A DNA stretch of 26,948 bases from Candidatus Fermentibacterota bacterium (lineage in GTDB: Bacteria; Fermentibacterota; Fermentibacteria; Fermentibacterales; Fermentibacteraceae): contig JAKLEF010000001.1 of NCBI GenBank assembly GCA_022703195.1, forward strand, positions 1 to 26,948. The letters are read 5' to 3'. The translations under genes were made by a program, and so were the position numbers. Below the pieces are notes generated by a model that was given only the letters and a program-made list of their open reading frames with translations, had not been told where the DNA came from and did no database searches. Below are positions 13,851 through 22,289 of the stretch, piece by piece. Position 1 is the first letter of the stretch. Each line of letters begins with the position of its first letter.

Positions 13851-15148
13851 CCCGCGGACCTCGTGAACAGAAAGTCGACGCCTCCTGCCGCGACGTCCAC
13901 GGTACCGCTCCAGACCGCCACCCCGCCCAGTTCGACCGAGAGGTCCCTGCGCCCTTCGGGCAGCGTGATCCTCGCGACGTGGATGCGTGCCGGAAGCGTA
14001 AGCCACGCCCTGAGGTCGGCCTGTTCGGTCGCCGCTCCGAGGAGGCTCGCGATGAAACCGGCGCCTTCGGCGAGAAGGCTGTCCTCGTCGCCTGTCAATT
14101 CTTCGACGGCCTCTTCGGCCCCCTCCGCGACGGCTGTTTTCACGATGGCCCTGGCCACCGCGCGCGCGAGGTCCCTCGCGGCCAGGTCCTCCAGGTTCCT
14201 CGAGGCTATGGCGGAGAGGTCCTCGGCGAGGAAGCCCTCCTCGGAGAGCCCTCCCGACCGCACGACGAGCCTGGGCGAGTCGTACCTGTAGTAGTGGATC
14301 GAGGGGACGGCTATCCTGACGAGCCTGTCCTCGCCCCATGACTGGACGGTGCTGGGCTGCCGGCAGGGTATCATCGACTCCTCGACGATCACGACATACT
14401 CGCCGTTCAGGCTGTCCGCCCCGACGTGCCAGGCGATGCCCGGCCAGCTCTGCGCGAATCCGTCATGCAGGTCGGAGAAACCCGGCAGGGCGGCCGAGAC
14501 CCGCAGGATGTCTGCCTTGACGCGGTCCGGCACCCCGAGCCCGTACAGCCCTTCGTAGTCGGACTCGTAGATCTCGAGGCTGTTACGGTAGGCCACCAGG
14601 GCGTCGTCGAGATCACCGGTGCTCTCGTAGAGGGCTCCCATGAGATACCGGACGAACGCGTCGTCCCTGTAGCGCGAGGCCTCCTCGTAGCGCTCGCGGA
14701 GGACGCCCAGCTTGTAGCCCACCCGCCTGCACTCGACGAGGGCCTCCGAGGGCTGACCCAGCATCGTATAGCACGATGCCAGGCAGTAGTTTATGAAGAC
14801 CCTCTCGTAGTCGGCCCCCCTGTAGGCACGGGTCAGGTCGCTTGTGAGGAGCGCGCCGGCCTCCTCGGCCAGGTCGGTGCCCACCAGCATGTCCGAGAGC
14901 CTGTCAGCCTCGAGCAGCAGCGGGATGGCCTCCGAGGGCCTTCCGGCCAGCCTGAGCAGGTTCCCCTTCTCCATCAGGAAGAGGAGCCTGTCACCCCCGG
15001 TGCTGTCGGGGAACTGCTCGTCGAACGACCTGAGCGCCTCTCCGGGCATGTCCGACGCGAGCCTCGACCTGACCGGCCGCATGGATTCCGTGTAGTCCAC
15101 GGCGCAGCCCAGGGGCAGAAGGAGGAGCAGCGCTGCGAGGGCCTTCAT
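13841..15148 (-). CDS. COG3014-like lipoprotein with TPR-like repeats
   Basis: The 435-residue product begins MKALAALLLLLPLGCAVDY, a lipoprotein signal with lipobox-like L-P-L-G-C, so it should be anchored in an envelope membrane. The following residues (about 45-215) are helical and TPR-like: LFLMEKGNLLRLAGRPSEAIPLLLEAD, INYCLASCYTMLGQPSEALVE and FVRYLMGALYESTGDLDDALVAYRNSL. The C-terminal part is beta-rich with LPARIHVARITLPEG. This pattern is that of COG3014 proteins, which commonly sit beside an LpoB-like gene, as here. The role is probably in envelope or peptidoglycan assembly, by neighbourhood only. It starts 7 bases after the LpoB-like stop. Confidence 0.75.
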   Translation of the reverse strand: MKALAALLLLLPLGCAVDYTESMRPVRSRLASDMPGEALRSFDEQFPDSTGGDRLLFLMEKGNLLRLAGRPSEAIPLLLEADRLSDMLVGTDLAEEAGALLTSDLTRAYRGADYERVFINYCLASCYTMLGQPSEALVECRRVGYKLGVLRERYEEASRYRDDAFVRYLMGALYESTGDLDDALVAYRNSLEIYESDYEGLYGLGVPDRVKADILRVSAALPGFSDLHDGFAQSWPGIAWHVGADSLNGEYVVIVEESMIPCRQPSTVQSWGEDRLVRIAVPSIHYYRYDSPRLVVRSGGLSEEGFLAEDLSAIASRNLEDLAARDLARAVARAIVKTAVAEGAEEAVEELTGDEDSLLAEGAGFIASLLGAATEQADLRAWLTLPARIHVARITLPEGRRDLSVELGGVAVWSGTVDVAAGGVDFLFTRSAGWK

Positions 15149-15155
15149 CCAGCTC

Positions 15156-15764
15156 TCACCACTCCACTATCTTCTTGATCTCCAGGTTGCCCATCCAGGC
15201 CTTGCGGATGGTCTCGACGTCGGTCAGGTCGAGGGAGATCGTGTAGTACACGGCCCTGGTGTCCCCGCTCTCGTCGATGATCGAGTCGAGCGTGCCCATC
15301 ATGATGTAGTCGGCCCCCAGCTCGCGCCCGAACTCGGCCGCAGTCTCGGGGGAGCCGAAGCGCTGCTGGTCCTCGCGCTCTCCGCGGATCTCGCCGCGCT
15401 CCGTCCTGGCGGCTACCACGTCCACGCGGCCTGACTCGATGAAGGCCCTCTCGATCTCGTTCATGAACACGTCGGTGGAGATGTGCTCGGTGGTGCGGTT
15501 GAGCACGCTGCCGACGACGATAACCGGCCTGTCGCCGCGCTGGTCGCCGTTGAAGTCGGTGAGCCAGGAGCCCGCCATGCAGATCTCGATCATCGAGTCC
15601 GCCACCATCCTCGCGTCGGTGTCGTTCCACCAGCCGCTCAGATCGGTGACGGTCTCCGGATCGGTCCTGGTGACCGTCCGCCCGCAGCCGGACACGGCGA
15701 GCAGGGTCGCGGAGGCCAGAGCGATCAGAAGCCTTCTGTCCACGGGTCGACCGTCCTCTCTCAT
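15156..15764 (-). CDS. LpoB-like lipoprotein (penicillin-binding protein activator family)
   Basis: The 202-residue product has a lipoprotein signal (RRLLIALASATLLAVSGC) with the lipid-attachment Cys near residue 27. The mature part resembles the LpoB/COG3417 fold: RPVIVVGSVLNRTTEHISTDVFMNEIERAFIESGRVDVV and FGRELGADYIMMGTLDS, then a C-terminal YTISLDLTDVET strand set. LpoB in E. coli activates the peptidoglycan synthase PBP1B from the outer membrane. In distant phyla the target is unproved. The ATG at 15764 overlaps the upstream stop as ATGA. The longer frame upstream lacks a signal peptide and is not the start. Adjacent COG3014-like gene supports the family call. Confidence 0.8.
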   Translation of the reverse strand: MREDGRPVDRRLLIALASATLLAVSGCGRTVTRTDPETVTDLSGWWNDTDARMVADSMIEICMAGSWLTDFNGDQRGDRPVIVVGSVLNRTTEHISTDVFMNEIERAFIESGRVDVVAARTERGEIRGEREDQQRFGSPETAAEFGRELGADYIMMGTLDSIIDESGDTRAVYYTISLDLTDVETIRKAWMGNLEIKKIVEW

Positions 15765-16555
15765 CTCGATGCCGCCAGGGGCAGTGGCACCACTCCCCTG
15801 AAGGCCACGTTGAAGTAACCGCTGCCGGCATCTGCGATCCCGGTGCCGCCCGGGCGGAACAGCGTCGCGCAGGGGGCGTCGGCGCCACGCGCCACATCCG
15901 CCGGGGAACCCGGGAGCGAGCCGGTCCACTCCCACATCACGCGCTCGGAGGCGGTGCTGTATCCGGCGAACATGGCCTGCGTCGACAGCCTTCCGAGCAT
16001 CGATCCCATCGACTCTTCCATCATGTCGGCATACGTGCTCATCACGGAGAACACGTCCACTTCGGCAACAAGGCCGTTCCTGGCAGCGAGGGCGAGCTCG
16101 GCCGCGGAAGGGAGCCTCCTGCCCTCGGATGCCAGGTAGCCCCTGGCGCCATCGAGGGTCAAAGAGGCCGCCGGCAGGGCCATGCAGGCCTGGGGCACGG
16201 TGAGCCCCGAGCCCGAGGCGTCGCCCGTGAACGGGGTGTATCTCAGGAACTGGAAGTTCTCGTCATACTGACCGGTGATGACGGCCGCGAGCCCCTCCCC
16301 GTCCGTGAAGGCCCCGTTGAGCCAGGGCAGGACATCTTCGTAGGACACGGCCGCGGAGTCGACGTAGAAGGACGGAACGGTGCACGTGACCCCGTCTACG
16401 GTGATGGTGTCGCCCGGCACGAAGGCCATCCCGGATGGAGGCTCGGGTATGAGGCACCGCGGGCAGAAGGCTTCGTCGACTCCGCCTCCGCACGAGGGGC
16501 ACACCCATGCCGCCGAGAGAACGAGAAGGATGAAGGCAGTCAAGTCTCCAAGCAC
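15761..16555 (-). CDS. SUMF/formylglycine-enzyme-like domain protein with N-terminal zinc-ribbon-like motif
   Basis: The 264-residue product starts with a hydrophobic segment (FILLVLSAAW) that could be a signal peptide or anchor. CPSCGGG and FCPRC follow, two CxxC pairs as in a zinc ribbon. From residue about 50 it follows the SUMF/FGE layout: AFVPGDTITVDG, SFYVDSAAVSYEDVLPWLN, LDGARGYLASEGRRLPSAAELALAARNG, WEWTGSL and the closing YFNVAFRGVVPL. Such domains rarely keep formylglycine-generating activity, and many are structural or binding modules. The start may be GTG at 16555, but TTG at 16543 is better spaced from GGAGG. It is translationally coupled to the LpoB-like gene. Confidence 0.75.
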   Translation of the reverse strand: MLGDLTAFILLVLSAAWVCPSCGGGVDEAFCPRCLIPEPPSGMAFVPGDTITVDGVTCTVPSFYVDSAAVSYEDVLPWLNGAFTDGEGLAAVITGQYDENFQFLRYTPFTGDASGSGLTVPQACMALPAASLTLDGARGYLASEGRRLPSAAELALAARNGLVAEVDVFSVMSTYADMMEESMGSMLGRLSTQAMFAGYSTASERVMWEWTGSLPGSPADVARGADAPCATLFRPGGTGIADAGSGYFNVAFRGVVPLPLAASR

Positions 16556-16630
16556 CTCCAGGGCCAGTTGCCGGGCCCGCCCTCCGGTACTACCTGACCG
16601 GCCGGGCGCGGTTCCAGCGCTTCGGGGCCG

Positions 16631-19510
16631 TCAGAACGAGGCCCCCAGCGAGACGTAGTGCACGGGCTTCTCCGAGACGCCCGAGAGGTCGGTGGCCCAG
16701 GCCGTGTCCTCCCTCAGCAGGAATATGCCCAGATTCGCCCTGAAACCGAAGCCGAAGCCCATCCCGATGTCCTCCAGCCTGAACCCGTCGTCGGCTTCGA
16801 CCCCCACGAAGGAGGACGGGTCGTCGAAGGCCGTTCCCGCGTCGGCGAAGATGACGCCCCTGATGCTCGAGAAAGTCATCGGGAGGGGAGCGTCGATCGA
16901 GAGCGTCCTCACGAAGGGCACCCTCAGCTCGACTGAGGTCGAGACGTAGTTCCTGCCGGAGAGCTCTGTGTAGTCCAGGCCCCTGAGCATGTCGCCGTAG
17001 TTCGTGTAGAACCCGAGGATGTCCTCGAACTCCTCCGTCTCGCCGGTCATCACCCTGTGGGGCACGGCGCCGCCCACGAGGAACCTCTGGGGCTCCGAAC
17101 CCCAGCTCGACGCCCCTGCGACCCTGAGGGCGAGGGAGCTCCGCGAACTCATCCAGACGTACTTCCTGAGGTCGGCCGAAACCGTGGTGTACTGCACCAT
17201 GCCGTCCCATCCGGGGGCAGCCTCGACGCCGACGGAGAGCCTCTCGCCGAGCCTGGGGCCCACGTGGTCCCACAGCGCGGTGTCGACCACGAACCTGGCG
17301 AAGAACGACAGGATGTCCGAGGCGTAGTCGGCGTCGGAGTTCCAGACCCCGTCCCTCGTGATGTGCCTGAAGTCGACCCCGCCCAGGGCGTTCACGGCCA
17401 TCGTGAACGGGTACCTGACCACCGCCCCGCCTCCGGTGTCCACGTCGCGGACCTGCTCGAGATGGTCGTCGGGGAACCTGAAGAGGTACTGGGTCGACTC
17501 GCGGAAGACGTATCCGCCGTAGTCGGCCCTGTGGGGCATGTAGGTGTAGTAGACCGCCGCGTCGGCATCCTCGACCGGCCCGTTGAAGTTGCCGTTGAGC
17601 ACCACCTGGTGGTGCGCCAGCACGTCGCTGAACACGAAGGTCGTGTAGCCCTCGAAGCCGGAGTAGGAGTCGTAGCCGGCCAGGGCGCTGACGTAGTCGG
17701 TCGAGAGAGTGGGGGTGTAGGGCGCGATCCTGACGGGCTGCCCGGCCACGGCCTCCACCGGGGCCGTACGGGCCGGGGCCTCCTCCACAAGGGCCTGCAT
17801 CGCGCCCGTGCGGTTCGATGAGCCGTCCCGCGGATCGGCGGGCGAGGGCTCCTGGGCGATCCGGTCCAGGACCCCGTAGGCCAGATAGACCCCGTAGCCC
17901 GGCCAGCTCACCGACGTGAACGAGAGCACCCTGCCGGAATCGGCCCAGGAGGGCGAGTCGATGGATGTGTAGAGGTTGGAGAGGCGCCTCACCGCACCGG
18001 TCGAATCGCACAGGAAGAGATCGGGGAGGCCGCCCGGGTTCCCGAGGAAGGCGATGCCTTCCGGAGTGTCCGCCGGATACCTGATCTCGCTGGTCTCCCT
18101 GTGGACGACCTCGAACGAGGGCTCTCCGCCGGCGGCGCCCGGATCTATTCGGAGGACGGCCCAGGAACCGCTGCCCGGCTCCTCCGACGCTGCCAGGATG
18201 GTCGATCCGGACCAGGAGATGTCGCGCTCGCCGTCGGGCGTGTCCGTCACGCGCCGCGGAAGGCCCCCGTCCCAGACGAAGACGTCCGTGGCCGCCGCCG
18301 ATCCGTCCATGCCGCAGAAGGCTATGGCCCTGCCGTCGGGTGACCAGACAGGGTCCCGGATCAGGTCCATCCGGAAGGGGAGCTCCTCGGTGCCCCCGGG
18401 GGTGGAGATGAGGAGCATGTCGGAACTGACGCCGTGGACGGCGATCGCGAGGGAGTCGCCGCCCGGCGAGAACCCGCAGACCCTGTAGGCCGGAGAGATG
18501 CCGGTGTTGGAGAGCCCGCCGGAGGACACGCACCGCCTTATCACCTCGCCCGTCACGGCCGACCTGACCACCACCGAGTATCCGCCCCTGTAGCCCTCGA
18601 CGCCGGCCACCATCGAGCCGTCGCGGGAGATGACTGTCACCGCCTGGGTGAGGTTGCCGTGGTCTCCGTCCTCGATGACCCTTCCCAGGTCGGACGGGTT
18701 CTCGCGCGTCGCGAGCTGGGCCCAGTAGGTCTCCCTCGCCCATTCCTGGAACCTGGCGTCGAACTGGGCCAGGCTCATGTCGAAAGCCTCCTCCACGGCA
18801 TCCGGGAGCCCTCCCCTGTCGGCGATGTTCCGGACGAACTCGTGGAACCGGTCGATCCCGTACCTCTCGACCATGAAGCGGTAGATGGCCTGCCCCTCGC
18901 GGTAGACGAGATAGTCGCCGCGGTTGGACAGTTCCTCTATCGAGACGATCTGGCCCGTGATGATCATGTCGCGGAACTCCGCCTCGGAGGCGGGGTCCCA
19001 GCCGGCGGACGTGTACTCTGCCAGGCCCTCGATGGTCCAGAGCGGGGTCGTGCTCATGATGATGTCCTGCAGGCTCCGCCTGTAGAGCATGTCGAAGACG
19101 TAGGCGTGGTTGATCTCGTGGGTCAGGACATGCCTGAACTCCGTCCACGAGCCGGTGAAGGGCACCACGACCCTGCCCTTGAAGTACTCGGTGAAGCCCC
19201 CCACGGCCTCGTCTATCTCGGAATCGATGATCGGGGTCTGGCGGAACGAGCCGGGGGACGGGTAGGCTACCACGGGGACGGGATGCTCGGGCAGGAACCC
19301 GAACTCGGCCGATAGCTCGTCCAGCTCCGCGGATGAGATGGCGAGCACGCTCTCGGCCAGGGCTTCGCACCCCATGGGGTAGTAGAGGTCGACCCGGGGG
19401 GAGGAGATAGTCCACCATTCGTACCCCTCGATCTGGATCTTGCTCCTCCCGTAGGAGGTGGCGGAAGCGACCGAACAGGCGACGAGCAGAGCGGTGGTGC
19501 AGACTTTCAT
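16631..19510 (-). CDS. Secreted metalloprotease-like protein with beta-propeller and BamA-type outer-membrane barrel
   Basis: The 959-residue product begins with a signal peptide (residues 1-20). The first domain has the zinc motif HEINH at 131-135 and a downstream TIEGLAEY (Glu 161 and 165), the layout of gluzincin/peptidase MA-like proteases. Residues about 275-560 contain TolB/WD40-like strands, including DGSMVAGVEGYRGG, SPDGRAIAFCGMDGS and VWSPDG. After a Pro/Ala-rich linker, residues about 610-959 are beta-barrel-like and end with FADAGTAFDD ... GFGFRANLGIF and a terminal LGASF, as in Omp85/BamA barrels. A terminal aromatic residue is typical of outer-membrane proteins. Start ATG at 19510. 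The likely location is the outer membrane with a protease domain in the periplasm or outside. Substrate unknown. Confidence 0.85.
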   Translation of the reverse strand: MKVCTTALLVACSVASATSYGRSKIQIEGYEWWTISSPRVDLYYPMGCEALAESVLAISSAELDELSAEFGFLPEHPVPVVAYPSPGSFRQTPIIDSEIDEAVGGFTEYFKGRVVVPFTGSWTEFRHVLTHEINHAYVFDMLYRRSLQDIIMSTTPLWTIEGLAEYTSAGWDPASEAEFRDMIITGQIVSIEELSNRGDYLVYREGQAIYRFMVERYGIDRFHEFVRNIADRGGLPDAVEEAFDMSLAQFDARFQEWARETYWAQLATRENPSDLGRVIEDGDHGNLTQAVTVISRDGSMVAGVEGYRGGYSVVVRSAVTGEVIRRCVSSGGLSNTGISPAYRVCGFSPGGDSLAIAVHGVSSDMLLISTPGGTEELPFRMDLIRDPVWSPDGRAIAFCGMDGSAAATDVFVWDGGLPRRVTDTPDGERDISWSGSTILAASEEPGSGSWAVLRIDPGAAGGEPSFEVVHRETSEIRYPADTPEGIAFLGNPGGLPDLFLCDSTGAVRRLSNLYTSIDSPSWADSGRVLSFTSVSWPGYGVYLAYGVLDRIAQEPSPADPRDGSSNRTGAMQALVEEAPARTAPVEAVAGQPVRIAPYTPTLSTDYVSALAGYDSYSGFEGYTTFVFSDVLAHHQVVLNGNFNGPVEDADAAVYYTYMPHRADYGGYVFRESTQYLFRFPDDHLEQVRDVDTGGGAVVRYPFTMAVNALGGVDFRHITRDGVWNSDADYASDILSFFARFVVDTALWDHVGPRLGERLSVGVEAAPGWDGMVQYTTVSADLRKYVWMSSRSSLALRVAGASSWGSEPQRFLVGGAVPHRVMTGETEEFEDILGFYTNYGDMLRGLDYTELSGRNYVSTSVELRVPFVRTLSIDAPLPMTFSSIRGVIFADAGTAFDDPSSFVGVEADDGFRLEDIGMGFGFGFRANLGIFLLREDTAWATDLSGVSEKPVHYVSLGASF

Positions 19511-19550
19511 TCATCGCCTCCCCTGGCTGTACCGGACCCCTCGACGAGGC

Positions 19551-19556
19551 TATACT
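19551..19556 (+). promoter_or_regulatory. Candidate -10 box for the small lipoprotein gene
   Basis: TATACT lies 33 bases ahead of the ATG at 19590, in the divergent gap between two genes. No clear -35 is present at the usual spacing (the best is TGTACC near 19528), so the call is weak. The same bases read GTCAGTATAG on the minus strand and could also serve the divergent gene. Confidence 0.35.
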
Positions 19557-19589
19557 GACGCCCGACTGAAAAGGTCCCGGAAAGGGAAT

Positions 19590-19973
19590 ATGACGACCGA
19601 CGCCCCGATCCGCTCTGCAGCCCCCGGATTCGCCCTGGCCGCCGCCCTCTCGGCGGCGCTGGCGGCTTCCGCATGCTCGAAGCCGGGCGGGAACGCCATC
19701 CCGGGGGAGGACAGGGAGTACCTGGAGAACTGGGCATCAAGGCTGGCCCCCTCTATGGTGCTGCCCGAAACCTGCGCGCCTGCGCCCGACACGGCCGGCA
19801 TCTCCGAACTGATAGCGCTGTGCGATGCGAACCCGGACTACTATCTCTATTTCTACGGCTGCCTGAAGGATTCGATCTCGTCTGTGACGCCCCCGGACCC
19901 CGGCTGCCTGACCGACACCGTACCGGAGATCCGGATGCCCGATTCGCTCACGAACCGGGCTGGTTCACCCTGA
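19590..19973 (+). CDS. Small Cys-containing lipoprotein-like exported protein
   Basis: The 127-residue product has an Ala-rich signal (GFALAAALSAALAASAC) ending in a Cys, a weak lipobox with Ala rather than Leu at -3. The mature part contains four Cys (ETCAP, ALCDAN, YGCLKD, PGCLTD) that could form two disulfides, with YYLYFYG between. I do not recognise a family. AAAGGGA lies just ahead of the ATG. Longer in-frame starts exist upstream but would put the signal peptide internally. It is convergent with rseP, and their 3' ends overlap by 26 bases. Confidence 0.6.
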   Translation: MTTDAPIRSAAPGFALAAALSAALAASACSKPGGNAIPGEDREYLENWASRLAPSMVLPETCAPAPDTAGISELIALCDANPDYYLYFYGCLKDSISSVTPPDPGCLTDTVPEIRMPDSLTNRAGSP

Positions 19974-21204
19974 GGAACAGCCGGGCGACGTCGCGCCACA
20001 TTATAAGCACGAACAGAGCCAGTATGAAGAGAACGCCCACCTGCTGCATGACCTGGATCGCCCGCCCCGAGAGCCTCCTCCTCGTGATACCCTCGTAGAG
20101 GAGCAGAAGCATCTGCCCTCCGTCGAGGATCGGGATCGGGAGGAGGTTGAAGCACATGACGGCCAGCGAGATGCCAGCCACGGCCTCAAGGAGCCTGCCC
20201 AGCCCCTTTCCGGCCTCCTGGTCGAGGGTCTCGGCGACGAAGATCGGCCCTCCGGACATCTCGACCAGCTCCCTGGGGCGCGAGAAGACCGTGGCCAGCG
20301 ACCTGAAGATCATCACGGCCCCGCCGGTGGCCGACTTCACCGAGTAGAGAAGGGCTTCGGGCACGGGATACCTGAGATTCTCGACCGGGGTGCTCGCCAC
20401 GACGCCGATCCTTACCATACCCTCGATCTCCACGGGGCGCAGTCTGGCGGTGTAGACCGAACCGTCCCGCATGTACCCGATCGTCATCTCACGGCCGCGG
20501 GCGCCTTCGACCATCCCCAGAAGGTCGGACCATGAGCCGACCGTGTCTCCGTCGACGGTGAGCACGCTGTCGCCCGCCCTGATGCCGGCTTCGTAGGCCG
20601 GCATGCCGATGAGGCTCTCCCCCACCACCGGGGGGAGCATCGGGACGAAACCCGGCGTCTCCTCCAGCCCGCCGAGGCCGTATGCGGCCGTGACCCTGCC
20701 CGATGCAGTCCCGACGGTGATCTCGCCCGACAGGTCCCCGGACATGGCGGCGGCCACGGCGGCGTAGTCGGCGGTCGGGACGCCGTTCACCGCCAGCACG
20801 GTATCCCCAGGCGCCAGGCCGAGGAGGTTCCCGCCCTCCCCGACGATGTTCGAGAAGACCGAGACCTGCTGCCCCACGACTGCCAGGACGAGGAAGAAGA
20901 GGACGATCGCGAGGAGGAGGTTGAAGAGCGGGCCGCAGGCGGCCGTGAGCAGCCGGAGGTACCAGGGGCCGTCGGGAGCGGTCTCGCCGGATGTCCCGAG
21001 GTCCACCTTCACGTAGCCCCCGAGCGGGATCGCGCCGATGCAGTACTCGGTCTTCCGCCCCCTGATCTTCACGATGTGCGGGGGGAAGCCCATCGAGAAC
21101 CGCTCGACCGGCAGGCCCGAGAGCCTGGCCGCGACGAAGTGCCCGAGCTCGTGGAAGAAGATGATCGCACCGAATCCGGCGATGGCCGCCAGCACCGTCA
21201 GCAT
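19948..21204 (-). CDS. rseP: RseP-like site-2 zinc metalloprotease
   Basis: The 418-residue product is an intramembrane M50 protease that cuts transmembrane anti-sigma factors or signal-peptide remnants. HELGH at residues 18-22 is the zinc site in the first membrane helix. FNLLPIPILDGGQ near the C-terminus supplies the third ligand (LDG). Two PDZ domains lie between: GLAPGDTVLAVNGVP and AGIRAGDSVLTVDGD. The ATG at 21204 overlaps the dxr stop by 7 bases. Length is slightly under the E. coli protein (450). The uppS-cdsA-dxr-rseP order is a common bacterial arrangement. Confidence 0.94.
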   Translation of the reverse strand: MLTVLAAIAGFGAIIFFHELGHFVAARLSGLPVERFSMGFPPHIVKIRGRKTEYCIGAIPLGGYVKVDLGTSGETAPDGPWYLRLLTAACGPLFNLLLAIVLFFLVLAVVGQQVSVFSNIVGEGGNLLGLAPGDTVLAVNGVPTADYAAVAAAMSGDLSGEITVGTASGRVTAAYGLGGLEETPGFVPMLPPVVGESLIGMPAYEAGIRAGDSVLTVDGDTVGSWSDLLGMVEGARGREMTIGYMRDGSVYTARLRPVEIEGMVRIGVVASTPVENLRYPVPEALLYSVKSATGGAVMIFRSLATVFSRPRELVEMSGGPIFVAETLDQEAGKGLGRLLEAVAGISLAVMCFNLLPIPILDGGQMLLLLYEGITRRRLSGRAIQVMQQVGVLFILALFVLIMWRDVARLFLRVNQPGS

Positions 21205-22289
21205 GAGCCCTCCAGGAAGGCCCGGGCCAGGGCCCTGGCCTCCTCGTCAGCATCAACAATATCCCGATATGAGCGTGCCGCCCGGGGAGCCGTGCGCTCG
21301 AGAACGTGCTCGATCACGCGGGCGATCCCGCCGAAGAGTATCCTTCCCGCGAGGAAGGCCGCAACGGCCTCCTCGTCGGCGGCGTTCGCGGCGGCGGGTG
21401 CCGTGCCCCCGAGCCTGCCGGCCCCCTTCACGAGCCCGAAGGCGGGGTATCTCCGGGGGTCTATCTCCCCGAAGCGGAGGGCTGGCCAGTCAGCGGGCGA
21501 GTCGTCCGCGACGAGCCCGGGGGCGCCCCCGCCGAGGAGCGCGTACTGGACGGGCAGGCGCATGTCCGGGGTGCCCATGAGCGCCTTCCAGGAGCCGTCA
21601 GCGAGCCTCACGAGCGAATGCGCGATGCTCTGGGGATGGAGCACGGCGTCGACGGGGATGCCGGGGAAGAGCCACTCGGCCTCCAGGACCTCGAACGCCT
21701 TGTTCACCAGCGTAGCGGAATCCACCGTGATCCTCGGCCCCATCCTCCATGTGGGATGTGCGAGCACCTCCGCGGGGCCGGCGCCTTCGGCGGCCTCCGG
21801 AGACGCGTCGCGGAGGGCGCCTCCGCTCGCGGTCAGCGTGATGCCCAGGGGTCTGACGGCCTCCCCCGCCAGGCATCTCGCGATGGTGCTGTGCTCGCTG
21901 TCGACGGGCTCCACCAGACCCCTGGCGACATGCCCCTCGAGCAGGCACCCTCCGGTGACGAGGCTCTCCTTGTTGGCAAGGGCCAGAGGTAGCCCGCGCG
22001 AGGCCGCCATGAGGCTGGCCCGGAGCCCTGCGAACCCCGTGATCGCATTGAGTACGATGTCGCAGCCGTCGAGCGCCCGTTCGAGGATGCCCTCCCCGTC
22101 GGATGCCACGTCGGGACGGATCGCGGCCGGGAATGCGGAGGGGAACTCGGCCGACTGCCGGGCGAGGAGCGCCGTGTTCGACCCGCAGACAAGGGAGTGG
22201 ACGGAGAGAAGGCCGGGGTTGGCGCGCACCACGTCGAGCGCCTGGACCCCGATGGACCCGGTGGACCCGAGGATCGCCACCCTCCTCAC
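21198..22289 (-). CDS. dxr: 1-deoxy-D-xylulose-5-phosphate reductoisomerase
   Basis: The 363-residue product converts DXP to 2-C-methylerythritol 4-phosphate with NADPH, the committed step of the MEP isoprenoid pathway. Motifs present: AILGSTGSIG (NADPH site), ALANKESLV, VDSEHSTIARCL, and GPRITVDSATLVNKAFEVLEA with HPQSIAHSLV. The GTG start at 22289 overlaps the cdsA stop (GTGA), so the longer frame upstream is the shadow of cdsA. It follows uppS and cdsA and so links isoprenoid supply with undecaprenyl and lipid synthesis. Confidence 0.96.
   Translation of the reverse strand: MRRVAILGSTGSIGVQALDVVRANPGLLSVHSLVCGSNTALLARQSAEFPSAFPAAIRPDVASDGEGILERALDGCDIVLNAITGFAGLRASLMAASRGLPLALANKESLVTGGCLLEGHVARGLVEPVDSEHSTIARCLAGEAVRPLGITLTASGGALRDASPEAAEGAGPAEVLAHPTWRMGPRITVDSATLVNKAFEVLEAEWLFPGIPVDAVLHPQSIAHSLVRLADGSWKALMGTPDMRLPVQYALLGGGAPGLVADDSPADWPALRFGEIDPRRYPAFGLVKGAGRLGGTAPAAANAADEEAVAAFLAGRILFGGIARVIEHVLERTAPRAARSYRDIVDADEEARALARAFLEGSC

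Noticed and set aside
16590..19514. Second minus-strand frame of 974 codons over the protease gene
   Set aside because: Arg/Gly/His-rich shadow without signal peptide or motif. The 959-codon frame has both.
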